A DNA stretch of 49,500 nt from Mesostigma viride (GCA_009746045.1 RPFO01000154.1:8809693-8859192); one strand, 5' to 3'. Positions 21,262 through 32,500 are shown, counted from the first letter of the stretch. Made by a program: numbers and translations. Notes: generated by a model not told the origin, from the letters alone.

Positions 21262-22420
21262 GAACTTTTCCTGCCTACCCCTGGCGACAAGGTCACCAAG
21301 CCCGCCTGGGAATGGCTGCTTCAAGAACCGGAGGCGTACTTGAAGGCAGTCATCATGTGCAGCTACCTGCGCTGCGACGCCCACGACATCACCCAGATTG
21401 GCTACGCTGGCCTCAGGAGCCTCCTGCATGAGCGCAGACGGGCAGCCACAGCAGCTGCAGCATCCCCGCAGAGCAGCACCTCCCCCAGCACGGACTCCAT
21501 CCGAGCTGCAGTGGCGGAGCAGCTGGCGCCGATGGCTGAGCAGCTCGCCGCCCTGAACGCGCCTGACGGCCCACTCAACACTCTCTCGGCCAAGGTCAAC
21601 AACATTGAAGCCAGAGTCGCCCTTAAGCTCCAGCCTCAGTTTACTGCTACGCAAGAGCACATTGCCACCAAAGTTTCCGAGGCCACAGCCACTGTGACCA
21701 CCCGCCTTAACCAGGTGGAAGGCCGAGTCGGCCAAGGCACCGTGAAACTTGAGGCAGTTGCCGCCAAGGTAGACGCCCTGGCCACGCAGGTCCCCGAGAT
21801 CGCCGAGCGAACGGCCACCATCGCCGCCCAACCTGCTGGTACTAAGGGCTAGTGATGACCCCTCGACTCGCGCCTCCTGGGCGGACCTGCTCAAGAGCCA
21901 GGCATCCTCTACCACGACCGCCATCACCACCAAGCTCCAGGAGCTGGAAGACACGCGCCGCGAGGCCGCTGACCGCGACCGTCGCCGCTGCCGGGTCATC
22001 CTCAGGCGCTTCGACATGCTGCCGGAGGAGACCCCAGACTCTCTTCTCGACGAGCTGAAGAAACAGCTCTTGGCGCGCATGCAGCTGCCAGGTGCGATAC
22101 TGCAGGGCGCCTACCGCCTGCCCCATCCACGGGCCAAGGCTGGGCCCCCTCCAGTGGTCCTCACCTTCAGCGACATCACAGCCCGAGTTCGGTTCCTCTC
22201 TCGCCGCAAGAAGCTGGTGGACACCTCCTGGTCGCTTGACGACGACCTGACGCCAGCCCAGCAGCAGCAACGCCGCGATCAGTGGCCCGACTACATCCGC
22301 CACAAGACCAACCCCGAGAAGCCCCAAGTGTACTGGCGGGGCGGGGACCTCTACGTCAACAAGAAACTGTGGAAGCCCCCCGGGCTTCCCCGGGATAGAG
22401 CACTCCAGCTAGTTGTCTAG
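21262..22420 (+). pseudogene. Diverged ORF1p-like element copy C, one frameshift
   Basis: A separate subfamily with alignable structure but low identity to copy A. 21340-21850 encodes the helical and coiled-coil part (VAEQLAPMAEQLAALNAPD, VSEATATVTTRLNQVEGRVG). The frame shifts by one base near 21840-21855. From about 21851 to 22420 it encodes ASWADLLKSQASSTTTAITT, the RRM-like core (CRVILRRFDMLPEETPDSLL), LDDDLTPAQQQQRRDQWPDY and the terminal VYWRGGDLYVNKKLW. The matching order of blocks identifies it as the same protein family. The 5' end is truncated and no leader was recognised. Confidence 0.7.
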
Positions 22421-22848
22421 ATGGGGGCAATCGATGATGGGATAGCTTAGGCATTACAGCACTTGAAACGATATTAGCGCACAGCGTTATAGTACCTTCA
22501 ATTAGCTCTGGCACCTTGTGGCCATCAGCTTGCGCCTTAATTAGCCGACGTCTTGAGCCCACCTCACATTTGTAGCATAAGCTATGCGTCAGCCTACCTA
22601 TGGTATTGCACTGGTTGTATTGCACCCACAGTGTTGCGCCCCGGCACCATGCCGTGGAGAGAGCGCTCTGTGGCCTGCCCACCTGCGGCAGTGAGAGAAG
22701 CTAGGGCGCCCTCCCTCCTTCTCACTGTGTATATAGGGTTGAAGGTTCCTTTACTCTGTATTGGCACCCACGTGACGCAGTCACGTGCTTATTAATTAAT
22801 TAATGGGCTCACGCCCACGATGATGCATTAGCGGTATAAGTTTATAGT
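22421..22848. other. No recognised gene
   Basis: Mixed composition with a TTAATTAATTAATGGG tail-like word at 22790-22805, perhaps the 3' end of copy C. Nothing else recognised. Confidence 0.4.
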
Positions 22849-23515
22849 TAGTACCGGCTACGCCCCCTTCTAATAAAGAAGGATCCAGCCGTGTTCAGCC
22901 CGTCTCACGTTTCGAGACTGAACAAGTCTCGAGTGGACACGTGTGTAGTACTCCTACACACAGATCTCGAGTGATTTATCTAGTACCAAATCCGAAAGGC
23001 TTGCATCACTCCCCGGAAAGGAGAACTTTTGCGGATGACTGTAGGTGTAAGTTGGCGATGCCATGGTAACCGGAGACGAATTTGGAAGAAGATGATGGAC
23101 AAGGCCAAGTGGGCCCAGGTCATAGAGGACAACGAGCCCCCCCCAGTGGGGAAGCGCCCGCGTGTGCAATCCCGCGGGAGGCACGCTAGATAGCTCCCCC
23201 TAGGGCAGCGTGCGGCTGCCTAGATAGTTAGAGATGTAGTATGTCGCCAATGTAGATAGATTAGACCGGTAGGAATGTTTGCACCCATCCATCCATCCAT
23301 CGGGGTTAATGCTCCGTGACTCCCCAACGGCAGCACGAGTCTAATTAATTAATTAATTAACCGGAGACGTCCGTCCTATAGTCAGCGAAAGTTGGTGCGA
23401 GAGGTCCCCAGTTCGATTACCGTCGGATTCATTTGCAGATCGCGTTTTTCCGCGTTTTCCGCGGCCCGGCCCTGAACGCAAACGGTTTTCACCTTTGCGG
23501 AGTGCCTGATCAGAA
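22849..23515 (+). mobile_element. SINE-like element S, copy 1, interrupted by a nested insertion
   Basis: It shares with 31849-32224 the start TAGTACCGGCTACGCCCCC, three hairpins, a tRNA-like A/B-box segment (TTGGCGATGCCATGG; CAGTTCGATTACCG) and the end GCGGAGTGCCTGATCAGAA. It is split at 23079-23357 by a 5'-truncated LINE end flanked by a 12-bp duplication. Confidence 0.7.
23079..23357 (+). mobile_element. 5'-truncated LINE 3' end nested in S copy 1
   Basis: 279 bp inserted between direct copies of TAACCGGAGACG (23067-23078 and 23358-23369). 23083-23193 encodes a 36-residue C-terminus (KKMMDKAKWAQVIEDNEPPP, then VGKRPRVQSRGRHAR-stop). A short 3' UTR with CATCCATCCATC and a CTCCCCAACGG block ends in (AATT)n. 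The tail polarity and target duplication are those of a truncated non-LTR insertion. The identity of the parent ORF is unknown. Confidence 0.65.
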
Positions 23516-23575
23516 AATTATATAGTTGGCCACGCTTTGTCCATGCAGAGAGTTACTCTCTGCTGAGATGCCATC

Positions 23576-24126
23576 AATTAATAAAAGGAACATAAATCCG
23601 CTGGGAGTATATGTAGTGCTCACATAGCCCAGAGAAGGGGCATATGAGCCTATAATACATTCTAAGCTACTTCCTGCAAGGGTGGGAATGTAAACAACAC
23701 TTGCTCTCGGTGCACTAGGGCACCTGCACCACCCAGAGTCTCGGGCAACACCCAGCTAAGGGGAGCCCGTCATAGGTGCATGGGGAAGATCAGCATAGCT
23801 ATCTATACAAGAGCTATAGAGCGTGGCATCTCAGCAGAGAGCAGCTCTCTGCATGGGCACAGCATAACTAAATAAAGCTAGTAGGCATCATCTGGAGTGT
23901 GGCACATCATAGGCACACATGTACATGGCTGAATGAGACTCGTGAGTCGATCAGCTGGTATAGAGCCTGTAGGAGGCTTACATGTACATGGCCACGGTCT
24001 ATCTATTCTGCACAACTACTGCTGTATTCCCCTAAGCTGGGGCGTCTGGAGTCGGTGGGGCCGCCGGGGTCGCCTGCCAGGGCTCAGCTTGTGGCCGACG
24101 TAGATGGCCGCCCCCTTCCAGTACAC
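23576..24126 (-). mobile_element. 5'-truncated ORF1-element copy F, reverse orientation
   Basis: Read on the minus strand it starts in ORF1 (TGTACTGGAAGGGGGCGG, near the C-terminal VYWKGA). It passes the ORF1 stop at about 24033 and follows the copy A 3' UTR (TACAGCAGTAGT, the GCAGAGAG hairpin, TATGCCCCTTCTC) to an AATTAATT tail at 23576. A short plus-strand piece of the same UTR hairpin abuts it at 23535-23573. Confidence 0.75.
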
Positions 24127-24129
24127 ACA

Positions 24130-25290
24130 TCATTCCGAAAAGCCATTTTTGTCCCCTGAAAATTACCAGGAGATAGAATAATGGTCAGTTTGGCCTCAAA
24201 TTTGGCACCAAGGTGCCTAATCAGATATCTTATGATGCCATGTGGTCAAAAAAATTTTTGGGACTTGGCAGCATGGTAACATGGTGACATTTGCTAGCAT
24301 AAAATACCGTATTTTCAGCACTTTCTGGCATGTATGCATTTATAATGACATCAAATGAACTCAGTTGGGCCTGGAACTTTGCACATGCTCTAAATACATC
24401 CCGTTCAGCATGTCCACAAAGTTTCAGGCTGGTTGGATGACAAAAAGGTGACAGATGCTAGCATAAATACCCCCAAAATGCAGTTTTTCATGTTTTTCCA
24501 AGGTTTTCATCACACATATGCATATATAATGACATCAAATGAACTCAGTTGGGCCTGGAACTTTGCACATGTTTTAAACACATCCCATGCAGTATGCCCA
24601 CAAAGTTTCAGGCTTGTTGGATGACAAAATGGTGACAGATGCTAGCATAAATAACCCCAAAATGCAAATTTTCATGGTTTTCCAAGGGTTTCATCACATG
24701 ATGCACATATATAATGACACCAAATGAACTCAGTTGGGCCTGGAACTTTGCACGTGTTCTAAACACATCCCATGCAGCATGCCCACAAAGTTTCAGGCTG
24801 GTTGGATGACAAACTGGTGACAAATGCTAGCATAAATACCCCCAAAGTGCAGTTTTTGATGGTTTTCAAAGGGTTTCAACACATTAGCGCATGTATGATG
24901 ACACCAAACGAACTCAGTTGGAGCTGGAACTTTGCATATCTTTTAAAAACATCCCAAATAGCATTCCTACAAAGTTTCAGACTGGTTGGATAACAAACTG
25001 GTGACAAATGCTGGCATAAATACTACTAGCATAAAATGCAGTTTTTCATGGTTTTTTAAGGGTTCCAACACATGGGGGCATATATCAATGAACTCAGTCA
25101 AGCCTAGAACTTTGCACAGCTCATAAAAACATCTATGTTAACTGCCCACAAGAAATTCAGACTGTTTGCATGACAAATAGGTGACAGATGCTAGCAAACA
25201 TAGCACAAAAAATGCAGTCACTAGTAATTGTTTTTCAAGGGTTTCATCACATAGTTGCATGTCAATCATTCCAGTTTGGGATAACTAGTC
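24130..25290 (+). repeat. Tandem satellite, about 184-bp monomer, six diverged units
   Basis: The anchor AACTCAGTTGGGCCTGGAAC or a close variant occurs at 24358, 24542, 24727, 24911 and 25091, giving periods of 184, 185, 184 and 180 bp. Other shared words are CACAAAGTTTCAGGCTGGTTG and GGTGACAGATGCTAGCATAAA. A more diverged unit precedes the first anchor. It is AT-richer than the flanking DNA and non-coding. Confidence 0.85.
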
Positions 25291-25450
25291 AGGTTCCAAA
25301 CAACACATCTACATTACATATTATGTGACATTGCAGGAACGCAAACTTCGGGGCACACGCCCATGATACAACGTCAACATGTACATCAATAACACACATG
25401 TAACTTAGCTAATCATCATCATAAAAAGCACACCTTCCCAACCCACCAAC

Positions 25451-25781
<331 letters not shown>

Positions 25782-25837
25782 CACTATACTTTTCGTCCGA
25801 GGGTAGTAAAAAGGATCCGAGGCGTAAATTACGAGGT
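25782..25837 (+). repeat. Left terminal inverted repeat of the CACTA-like element
   Basis: 56 bp, CACTATACTTTTCGTC ... TTACGAGGT, identical to the inverted right end. Confidence 0.9.
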
Positions 25838-25935
25838 GGTAATTTACGGCACAGACTACTCTTACGGTTTACATCCGAGGTCGGATCTTTCTCGTAAGCT
25901 ACGAGTTAGATCCGAGGTAAGATCCGACGTCGTAA

Positions 25936-26108
25936 ATTACGAGGTAGTAATTTACGAGGTAGTAATGTACGAGGTAGTAATGTACGAGGTAGTAATGTAC
26001 GAGGTAGTAATTTACGAGGTAGTAAGGTACGAGGTAGTAATTTACGAGGTAGTAAGGTACGAGGTAGTAATTTGCGAGGTAGTAATCTACGAGTTGGTAA
26101 TTTACGAT
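25936..26108 (+). repeat. Subterminal tandem repeat, 15-bp unit GAGGTAGTAATTTAC
   Basis: About eleven near-perfect 15-bp units varying at one or two positions (AATTTAC, AATGTAC, AAGGTAC). Scattered related words (GGTAGTAAT, GGTAATTTAC) recur near the right end at 36350-36520. Confidence 0.9.
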
Positions 26109-26429
26109 CCCGGTACTTGGTCCCGTAGGTTACGACGTCGTATGCTTCTCGCGTACACTACCGGTACTACAATCATGTCGCTATGTCGTTCTGAATTGCA
26201 GTACGCATGTCACTTATCAGAATTTCACTTTGATTTCACTTAAAATTTCGGTCAACCTAACCCCTAACACCCATTTACCCGGGGGAAAAAAAATGAATGG
26301 CATTTGCAGCAAGGCTCATGCAAGACGAGTTCCTATTTCATAAAAAATTTCATTATTAAATGCAGGATTACATGTCATGCACAAAAATCCAACGCCTTCA
26401 CAGAAAATAGCATATCAAGTCTTCTGACG

Positions 26430-26690
26430 ACAATATCAAGTCAATATCAAATTCGTGGCTTCTCTTCGTGGCTTGAAATACTGTTTCCATGCGGTGCGCA
26501 GGACAGCTCCGGGGATGTCGGCACCGCACAGAAGCTCCATCCGGGAGCAAGTGCGCCGGGGGAAGATGTTGTACATCCAGAGCTCGATATGTGCGGGAAG
26601 CCGTCGTGTTGGAAACCGAGGTGTCTGCACATAATTCCGCGCGCAGGCAGCTTGTGCCTTTACGGGGGAAGACCTGCGACACAAAAACCG
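26430..26690 (-). other. Possible exon inside the CACTA-like element
   Basis: A minus-strand stretch opening after an acceptor-like GTGTCGCAG (near 26672) reads AHIELWMYNIFPRRTCSRME and continues LLCGADIPGAVLRTAWKQ before a stop. It looks protein-like, but two minus-strand frames are open, so coding status is doubtful. No family is recognised. Confidence 0.2.
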
Positions 26691-26826
26691 TGTCCGGACA
26701 ATGCAATACGGAGAAATGGCAACGGCAGATGGAGTCGGCTAAGGCCGCTTGTAAGGAAAGTGATTTTTAATGCACGAATAAATGTATAATGCATGCTACA
26801 TCGCCATCGCTTGGGCGGTGAAAAGA

Positions 26827-27050
26827 CAAGGACCAACCACATGCCCCCACCTACCCTTCGTGCATCCCGCCCTTGACGAGGCACAACCATGTGCCCCCAC
26901 CTACCCTTTGTGCGTCCCTCCCTTGACAAGAAACAAGCACGTGCACCTATCTAACCTTTGTGCATCCCTTCCTTGGCAAGGAACAAGCACACCCACCCAC
27001 CTACTCCACATGCATCCCTCCCTTGACAAGGAACAAGCACGATCACCCAG
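26827..27050 (+). repeat. 53-bp tandem repeat, four units
   Basis: Units of the type CCACCTACCCTTTGTGCATC ... CCCTTGACAAGGAACAAGCAC are repeated four times with substitutions. Non-coding. Confidence 0.8.
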
Positions 27051-27289
27051 CTACCCACTAGCACGGCAGCAAGGCAGACCTAACAATGGCAAGTGATGTT
27101 TATCGGTAGAAACTGTTAGACAACTAGCAAACGAGCCAGCCGGTGAAGAGCAAGGCACGCATGCAAGGAATTTGTCGTTGCCTATGACTACGCTTGTGTT
27201 TGTCACTGCAGTTGAAATCTGCATTTGCATCAGCAGGCCCGATCGAACCCCATGTCGCCACCCGCATTTCCACTTATACTTCACGGCCC

Positions 27290-27700
27290 CTTATTCTTCT
27301 CTTGTGCCTGCCTTTGCCCTAACTGTTACCCTAGCATCTGCCCTTGCCCCTATCCTTTGATCCCCAGTGTTTGCCGTTGCCCTCATCCTTTCCCTAGTGC
27401 CTGCCCTTGTCTTCATCTTTTCCCTTGTGCCTGCCCTTGCCCTTGTCCGTTCCCTCGTGCTTGACTTGTCCTAATCTCTTTCCCTTGCGCCTGCCCTTGC
27501 CCTTATCCGCTTCCCTTGTGCCTGCCCCTGCCCTTGCCCTTGTCATTTCCCTTGAGCCTGCCCTTTTGGCAAGCACAAGTGCCTTTGTCCTTTCCTTGGC
27601 CTTGTGCTTGCTCTTCCAGTTTCCCTTTCCTTTGCTCGTGCGGTTGCCTTTGCTCTTACCCGGGTGCTTGCCCTTGCCGTTTGCAAGCTGCATTATTGTC
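27290..27700 (+). repeat. Degenerate CTTGTGCCTGCCCTTGCC minisatellite
   Basis: Many imperfect copies of CCTTGCCCTTGTCC/GTGCCTGCC words over about 400 bp. The translated Pro/Leu-rich frames are low complexity. 27.7-28.4 kb shows no recognisable feature. Confidence 0.75.
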
Positions 27701-28416
27701 TTAGCAAGCTAGCAAGTGCAAACTGGCACTGAGCCAGAAATGCAAGCAAAGCAGCCAGTGTAAATAAGGATGGACGGGAACAGTAGAAAGCTAGGGGTGG
27801 CAACGGTGCTAGAGCTCATGGCAACAAGGTGGTCCCATTCTTGCTGCATTGGGTGCGTTGCGTGGGTGGGATATTGCGAGAGGGGGACATTCTTGCCTTG
27901 GTTGTGTTTTCACATGCACCCGGTGCTTGAATTTATGCGTGCAAGGGTGGCTGGTATCCCAACCAACAGCCTAAGAGGAAAAAGAGTGCTTAGAAAGCAA
28001 GAATGACTTAATGTTGGTAATAGCAGTGGCGGCGGCAGCAAAAACTGTTGTTATAGATGCAAGCTACAACACTGCGGATGGTTTCTCACACTAATGTGGA
28101 TAATGATAATGCATGCCACTTAACGGGACCATATAAACCACAACAAGAATAAATCGTGAGAGCAAAAGAAAGGGGAGTACAAAATGGCCGGCTTACCTAG
28201 CTACAGCAAAAAAATTGCATGAAAAACAAGATAACTCACCTTTGTCGCAGCAGTGACCATATCAGACAGCTCACAAAAACTTGTTGATCCTTGAAACTTC
28301 CTGCTTGAAGGCAGCCACCAACGGTCTGGAGTTTTCACCCCAGTCCTTCTCAACAGCCAAGGAAAAGGGAAAGAGAGAGGAGGGGTGGGGGAGGGACAAG
28401 AGAGCGGGTGGTGGGA

Positions 28417-28531
<115 letters not shown>

Positions 28532-29535
28532 GAGAAGTGCGGGTGGGGGTGGGAGAGGTGGGATGGAAGATTCACTACGTTAGCAGGCGACTAAACTGCT
28601 ACAATGACACAAAACCACGGAGCTAGGCCCTTCACTCCATCAGATCAGAGTGAAAACCAATGTTGAAACTGGGACAAATGCCATTAGAATGTTACTATGA
28701 CCGTGGCTAGTAAACGTGAATTGACACCCAGGTTGTGACTTCAACGATTGGAGGCAACCTTGCCAAGTCTCCCAAATGCAGTCGGCTAGACAAGCTTCAC
28801 AAAAAACGCAGCAAACATGTTAACGTTGCTAATATTCCAACGACGCGCATCCGCAGTCCGGCTGCCAATGAAGTCTTCTTGGTCGCCAGCTGTGCACAGA
28901 GGAGTAACCGGTAGAGACGCCAATTTGCGAACAACTCATTACAATTACAAAGCGCAGGAAGCAGATGGCTATGCATCAACAATTACTTCCGCTCGCCCTC
29001 GTATTTAGCCAGGTCTATCTGCCCAAACTGGGTAAATGTTTTGCGATCGGTGAAATTGGCCCTCTAGTGACTTACTTTCCCAGAAAGTGTCCATTCACAC
29101 GACAACCGACTCACGCTCACACGTCGTGAGGAGTTGCCGATAGGATAAAGAAGCCGAACGATGAATTGCTGTACATAAATGCCACGCTAACGGCGTCGTG
29201 AACTGACTTCTTGCAATCACGATTAAAGTGCCCGGCCCAACAACAAATTGGCGACACACGACCCCGCAACTGGAAAAGAATTCTGGCCACATTGATATAC
29301 ATCGGTTTGATAAAGTAAAACCTCGCATTCGGTTCTGGCTAGCCTCAAACGCATGCGCCTTGAAACCTTTATCCTCCTGGCGGCCACAGTTTCTCGGTTC
29401 TCTTGTTCCGTTGGTCGTGCCGCTAGCGTGCCAGCCGCTCCAGTCCCTAAAATTCAAATTCGTGTTGTTCGAGAAAACGTTGTCGGGTCGGCGACGGCAC
29501 GATGCCGGGCCGGGCTGCATGGGCCATGGAGGGTG

Positions 29536-30150
29536 GTGATACACAAATACCGTACAAGTGATACACAATTGCAGCCAGGACAACAGCGGGTCGCTGCGTA
29601 CCTGCCGTGGGAAGGAGGACAAGTGATACACAAATACCGTACAAGTGATACACAAATACCGTACAAGTGATACACAATTGCAGCCAGGACAACAGCGGGT
29701 CGCTGCGTACCTGCCGTGGGAAGGAGGACAAGTGATACACAAATACCGTACAAGTGATACACAAATACCGTACAAGTGATACACAATTGCAGCCAGGACA
29801 ACAGCGGGTCGCTGCGTACCTGCCGTGGGAAGGAGGACAAGTGATACACAAATACCGTACAAGTGATACACAAATACCGTACAAGTGATACACAATTGCA
29901 GCCAGGACAACAGCGGGTCGCTGCGTACCTGCCGTGGGAAGGAGGACAAGTGATACACAAATACCGTACAAGTGATACACAATTGCAGCCAGGACAACAG
30001 CGGGTCGCTGCGTACCTGCCGTGGGAAGGAGGACAAGTGATACACAAATACCGTACAAGTGATACACAAATACCGTACAAGTGATACACAATTGCAGCCA
30101 GGACAACAGCGGGTCGCTGCGTACCTGCCGCGGGAAGGAGGGGGGTGGTA
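29536..30150 (+). repeat. Composite satellite: 64-bp unit with one or two 22-bp units
   Basis: Unit b (about 64 bp, GTGATACACAATTGCAGCCA ... GTGGGAAGGAGGACAA) alternates with unit a (22 bp, GTGATACACAAATACCGTAC plus AA). Unit a is present singly or doubled, giving b-a and b-a-a higher-order blocks; six b units are visible. The three reverse frames stay open only because the units lack stop codons in that direction. Period lengths are not all multiples of three. Confidence 0.9.
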
Positions 30151-30164
30151 CACAAATATCCGAC

Positions 30165-30890
30165 CTATATATTAGCAATAGCCGCCGCCTATCAAACAGG
30201 TCCTATTCATCACGAGCGTCAACGCCCCGTCATCGCCCCGTCATCGCCCGGCCGAGGGCCTTAACCTGTTAACTCTTTATTCGGAGTGATAGTCAACGAC
30301 CTATACTACCAATAGCTGCCGCATATCAAACATGGGCTTATCATCACGCCCGTCGAGGGCGATGACGGTGACGGTCGTCACCGTCATCGCCCTCGACGGG
30401 CCAACATCTAAACTCTTCTCTTAATCAACAATCTATATTACCAATAGCCGCCGCCTATCAAACAGATCCTATTCATCACGCGCGTCAACGCCCCGTCATC
30501 GCCCCGTCATCGCCCCGTGATCGCCATGCCGAGCCAGCCGAGGGCCAACCTCTTAACTCTTTACATTTGTATTCGGAGTAGTAGTCAACGACCTATATTA
30601 CCAATAGCCGCCGCATATCAAAAAGGTCGTATTCATGACGCCCGTCGAGGGCGATGACGGTGACGCCGTCACCGTCATCGCCCACGGGCCAACATCTAAA
30701 CTCTTCTCTTAATCAACAATCTATATTACCAATAGCCGCCGCCTGTCAAACAGATCCTATTCATCACGCGCGTCAACGCCCCGTCATCGCCCCGTCATCG
30801 CCCCGTCATCGCTCCGTGATCGCCATGCCGACTGCCGAGGGCCAACCTCTTAACTCTTTATTCGGAGTAATAGTTAACTGCCGGCATTGC
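30165..30890 (+). repeat. About 290-bp tandem duplication with CGTCATCGCC-rich segments and long hairpins
   Basis: Two full copies (about 30281-30570 and 30571-30880) and a partial one (from 30165) share CCAATAGCCGCCGC, CAACGCCCCGTCATCGCCCC and AACTCTTTATTCGGAGTA words. Each full copy holds a long inverted repeat: a 25-bp perfect stem at 30348-30401 and a 16-bp stem at 30649-30683. Confidence 0.8.
30348..30401. repeat. Perfect 25-bp-stem hairpin
   Basis: 30348-30372 pairs without mismatch to 30377-30401 across a GGTC loop. The core is GGGCGATGACGGTGAC. Confidence 0.9.
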
Positions 30891-31838
30891 CATACAAGAA
30901 GAAGCTCTCGATCCTAGGTATAGACTACCTCGGGTATCATCATCGTAATTGCTAGCATCGAGATCATTCATACCTACCGACGATGGCCAGCTGCAAAAGA
31001 AAAATGTCGACCAACAGACAGGACCTATCGCCGGGAACCCTCAAGGCAATAAGGGCGAGACAGGCTTTCACCGTTAAGTAAAGTTGTCCACATCGTGCTA
31101 AGGAATTTGTGCTAATCTATGAGTACCTATATGGACACTTTGTCGCATTTTTTACATGGCAAATAAGCGATGTATGTGTCATGTAGGCTGCCATTGGTGC
31201 ATGCATGCATGGGCCAGCAATGATGGTCAGAGGTACATTGTGCCTATGAGATAACCATCGATTTGTTGATCAGCAAGTGATTCATTACGTGAGACAACAA
31301 TATGTTTGGGGGCTAAGCTTCTTACATTGGTCACATGGCCCGCCATAATTGTTTTCTTATGTGTTTAAGGTTAGGGCTCTGTTCATGACTGAACGTCATG
31401 AACGCGCTCTATTCATGACATTGATTAATTGATTTTAATTAGTCTCATGTCCATGTTGGGGGACCGGGATCTCTGAATTCCCCAAAGAAGATATAGTGGA
31501 AGTCCCCCAAGACGTCAATATCCGTCAAGACGTCAATAACTACATGTATGTCCACAGCTCAGCTAGTAGTCTAAAATATGGGCCTCGAGCTAATCTTGCA
31601 CGCAAGCAATGCCTATCATCAAGGATGAATTAATGCCTATCAACAAGGAGACAATCATGCTTGTTAAATTTCCTAGGACCCACAACTGGGGGGTCGTAGT
31701 CTTTGACAATGTCCGCCTGGGCAACGCTACTAATCCTACATATCCGAGGTCCCATGTATGAATAAGAGGGGTTGAGCGGATGACGCCAACAGTGTCTGTG
31801 CTCTGCATGTCAGCTAAAATCATATCGCGGAGACAAAC
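30891..31838. other. No recognised gene
   Basis: Moderately AT-rich. Contains a TGCATGCATGCA tract near 31199-31210 and a TTAATTGATTTTAATTAG stretch at about 31424. No domain-bearing frame. Confidence 0.5.
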
Positions 31839-31848
31839 ATATGGCGGT

Positions 31849-32224
31849 TCGATAGTACCGGCTACGCCCCCTTCGAGAGAAGGTTTCAGCCGTGTTCAGC
31901 ACGTCTCACGGTGCGAGACTGAACAAGTCTCGCGTGCAGACACGTGTGTAGTACTCCTACACACAGATCTCGAGTGATTTATCTAGTACCAAATCCGAAA
32001 GGCTTGCATCACTCCCCGGACAGGAGAAATTTTGCGGATGACTGTAGGTGTAAGTTGGCGATGCCATGGTAACCGGAGACGTCCGTCCTATTGTCAGCAA
32101 AATTTGGTGCGAGAGGTCCCCAGTTCGATTCAGGTCGGATTCATTTGTAGATCGCGTTTTCCGCGTTTTCCGCGGCCCGGCACTGAACGCAAAGGTTTTC
32201 ACCTTTGCGGAGTGTCTGATCAGA
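31849..32224 (+). mobile_element. SINE-like element S, copy 2, complete, 10-bp target duplication
   Basis: 376 bp between direct copies of ATATGGCGGT (31839-31848 and 32225-32234). The 5' half has three hairpins: CCTTC/GAAGG near 31870; GCGAGACT/AGTCTCGC at 31913-31933; GTGTGTAG/CTACACAC at 31944-31964. The middle has a tRNA-like A-box (TTGGCGATGCCATGG) and B-box (CAGTTCGATTC). The 3' part has TCGCGTTTTCCGCGTTTTCC and a CGCAAAGG/CCTTTGCG hairpin near 32189-32210. It lacks an ORF and a poly-A tail. Confidence 0.75.
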
Positions 32225-32379
32225 ATATGGCGGTATGTCCAATGTTGGCCACTGCGTCGCCTAACAGGTTGTTACATGGTCGGCAAGGGCCTGACCATGT
32301 AAGAAGATATCTCCCTGGCTGGCCAGTCCACAAGGAACCAGCAGGGACCTCATCTGAATCAACCTGATTTATTAACTAA

Positions 32380-32500
32380 CTACTTAATTCATTTATTAAA
32401 CTCATGCCCCCATTAGGGAGTCAAGGAGCATTAGTTAACCCCGATTCATTCATTAATTAATTATTTAAACACGTGCTCCCGTTGGGGAGTCACGGAGCAC
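32380..32500 (+). mobile_element. Tail-like fragments with TTAATTAA and CTCCCGTTGGGGAGTC
   Basis: Two adjacent pieces with the CTCC-x-GTTGGGGAGTCACGGAG terminal word and TTAATTAATT tracts, resembling the terminal block of the retroelement tails at 23320 and 45600. Confidence 0.45.

Noticed and set aside
23360-23440. A tRNA gene suggested by CAGTTCGATTACCG
   Set aside because: The T-stem and acceptor do not pair well and no anticodon arm is evident; it is the B-box part of a SINE-like repeat present in three copies.
29536-30150. CRISPR-like alternation of repeat and spacer
   Set aside because: The spacers are themselves repeated and the genome is eukaryotic; it is a composite satellite.
29095-30178. 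Three overlapping minus-strand frames of 233-352 residues
   Set aside because: The satellite simply lacks stop codons in that direction. Unit sizes are not multiples of three, so no single repeated peptide is maintained. A CCWAGHFNRDC zinc-knuckle-like string near 29245 lacks the proper spacing.
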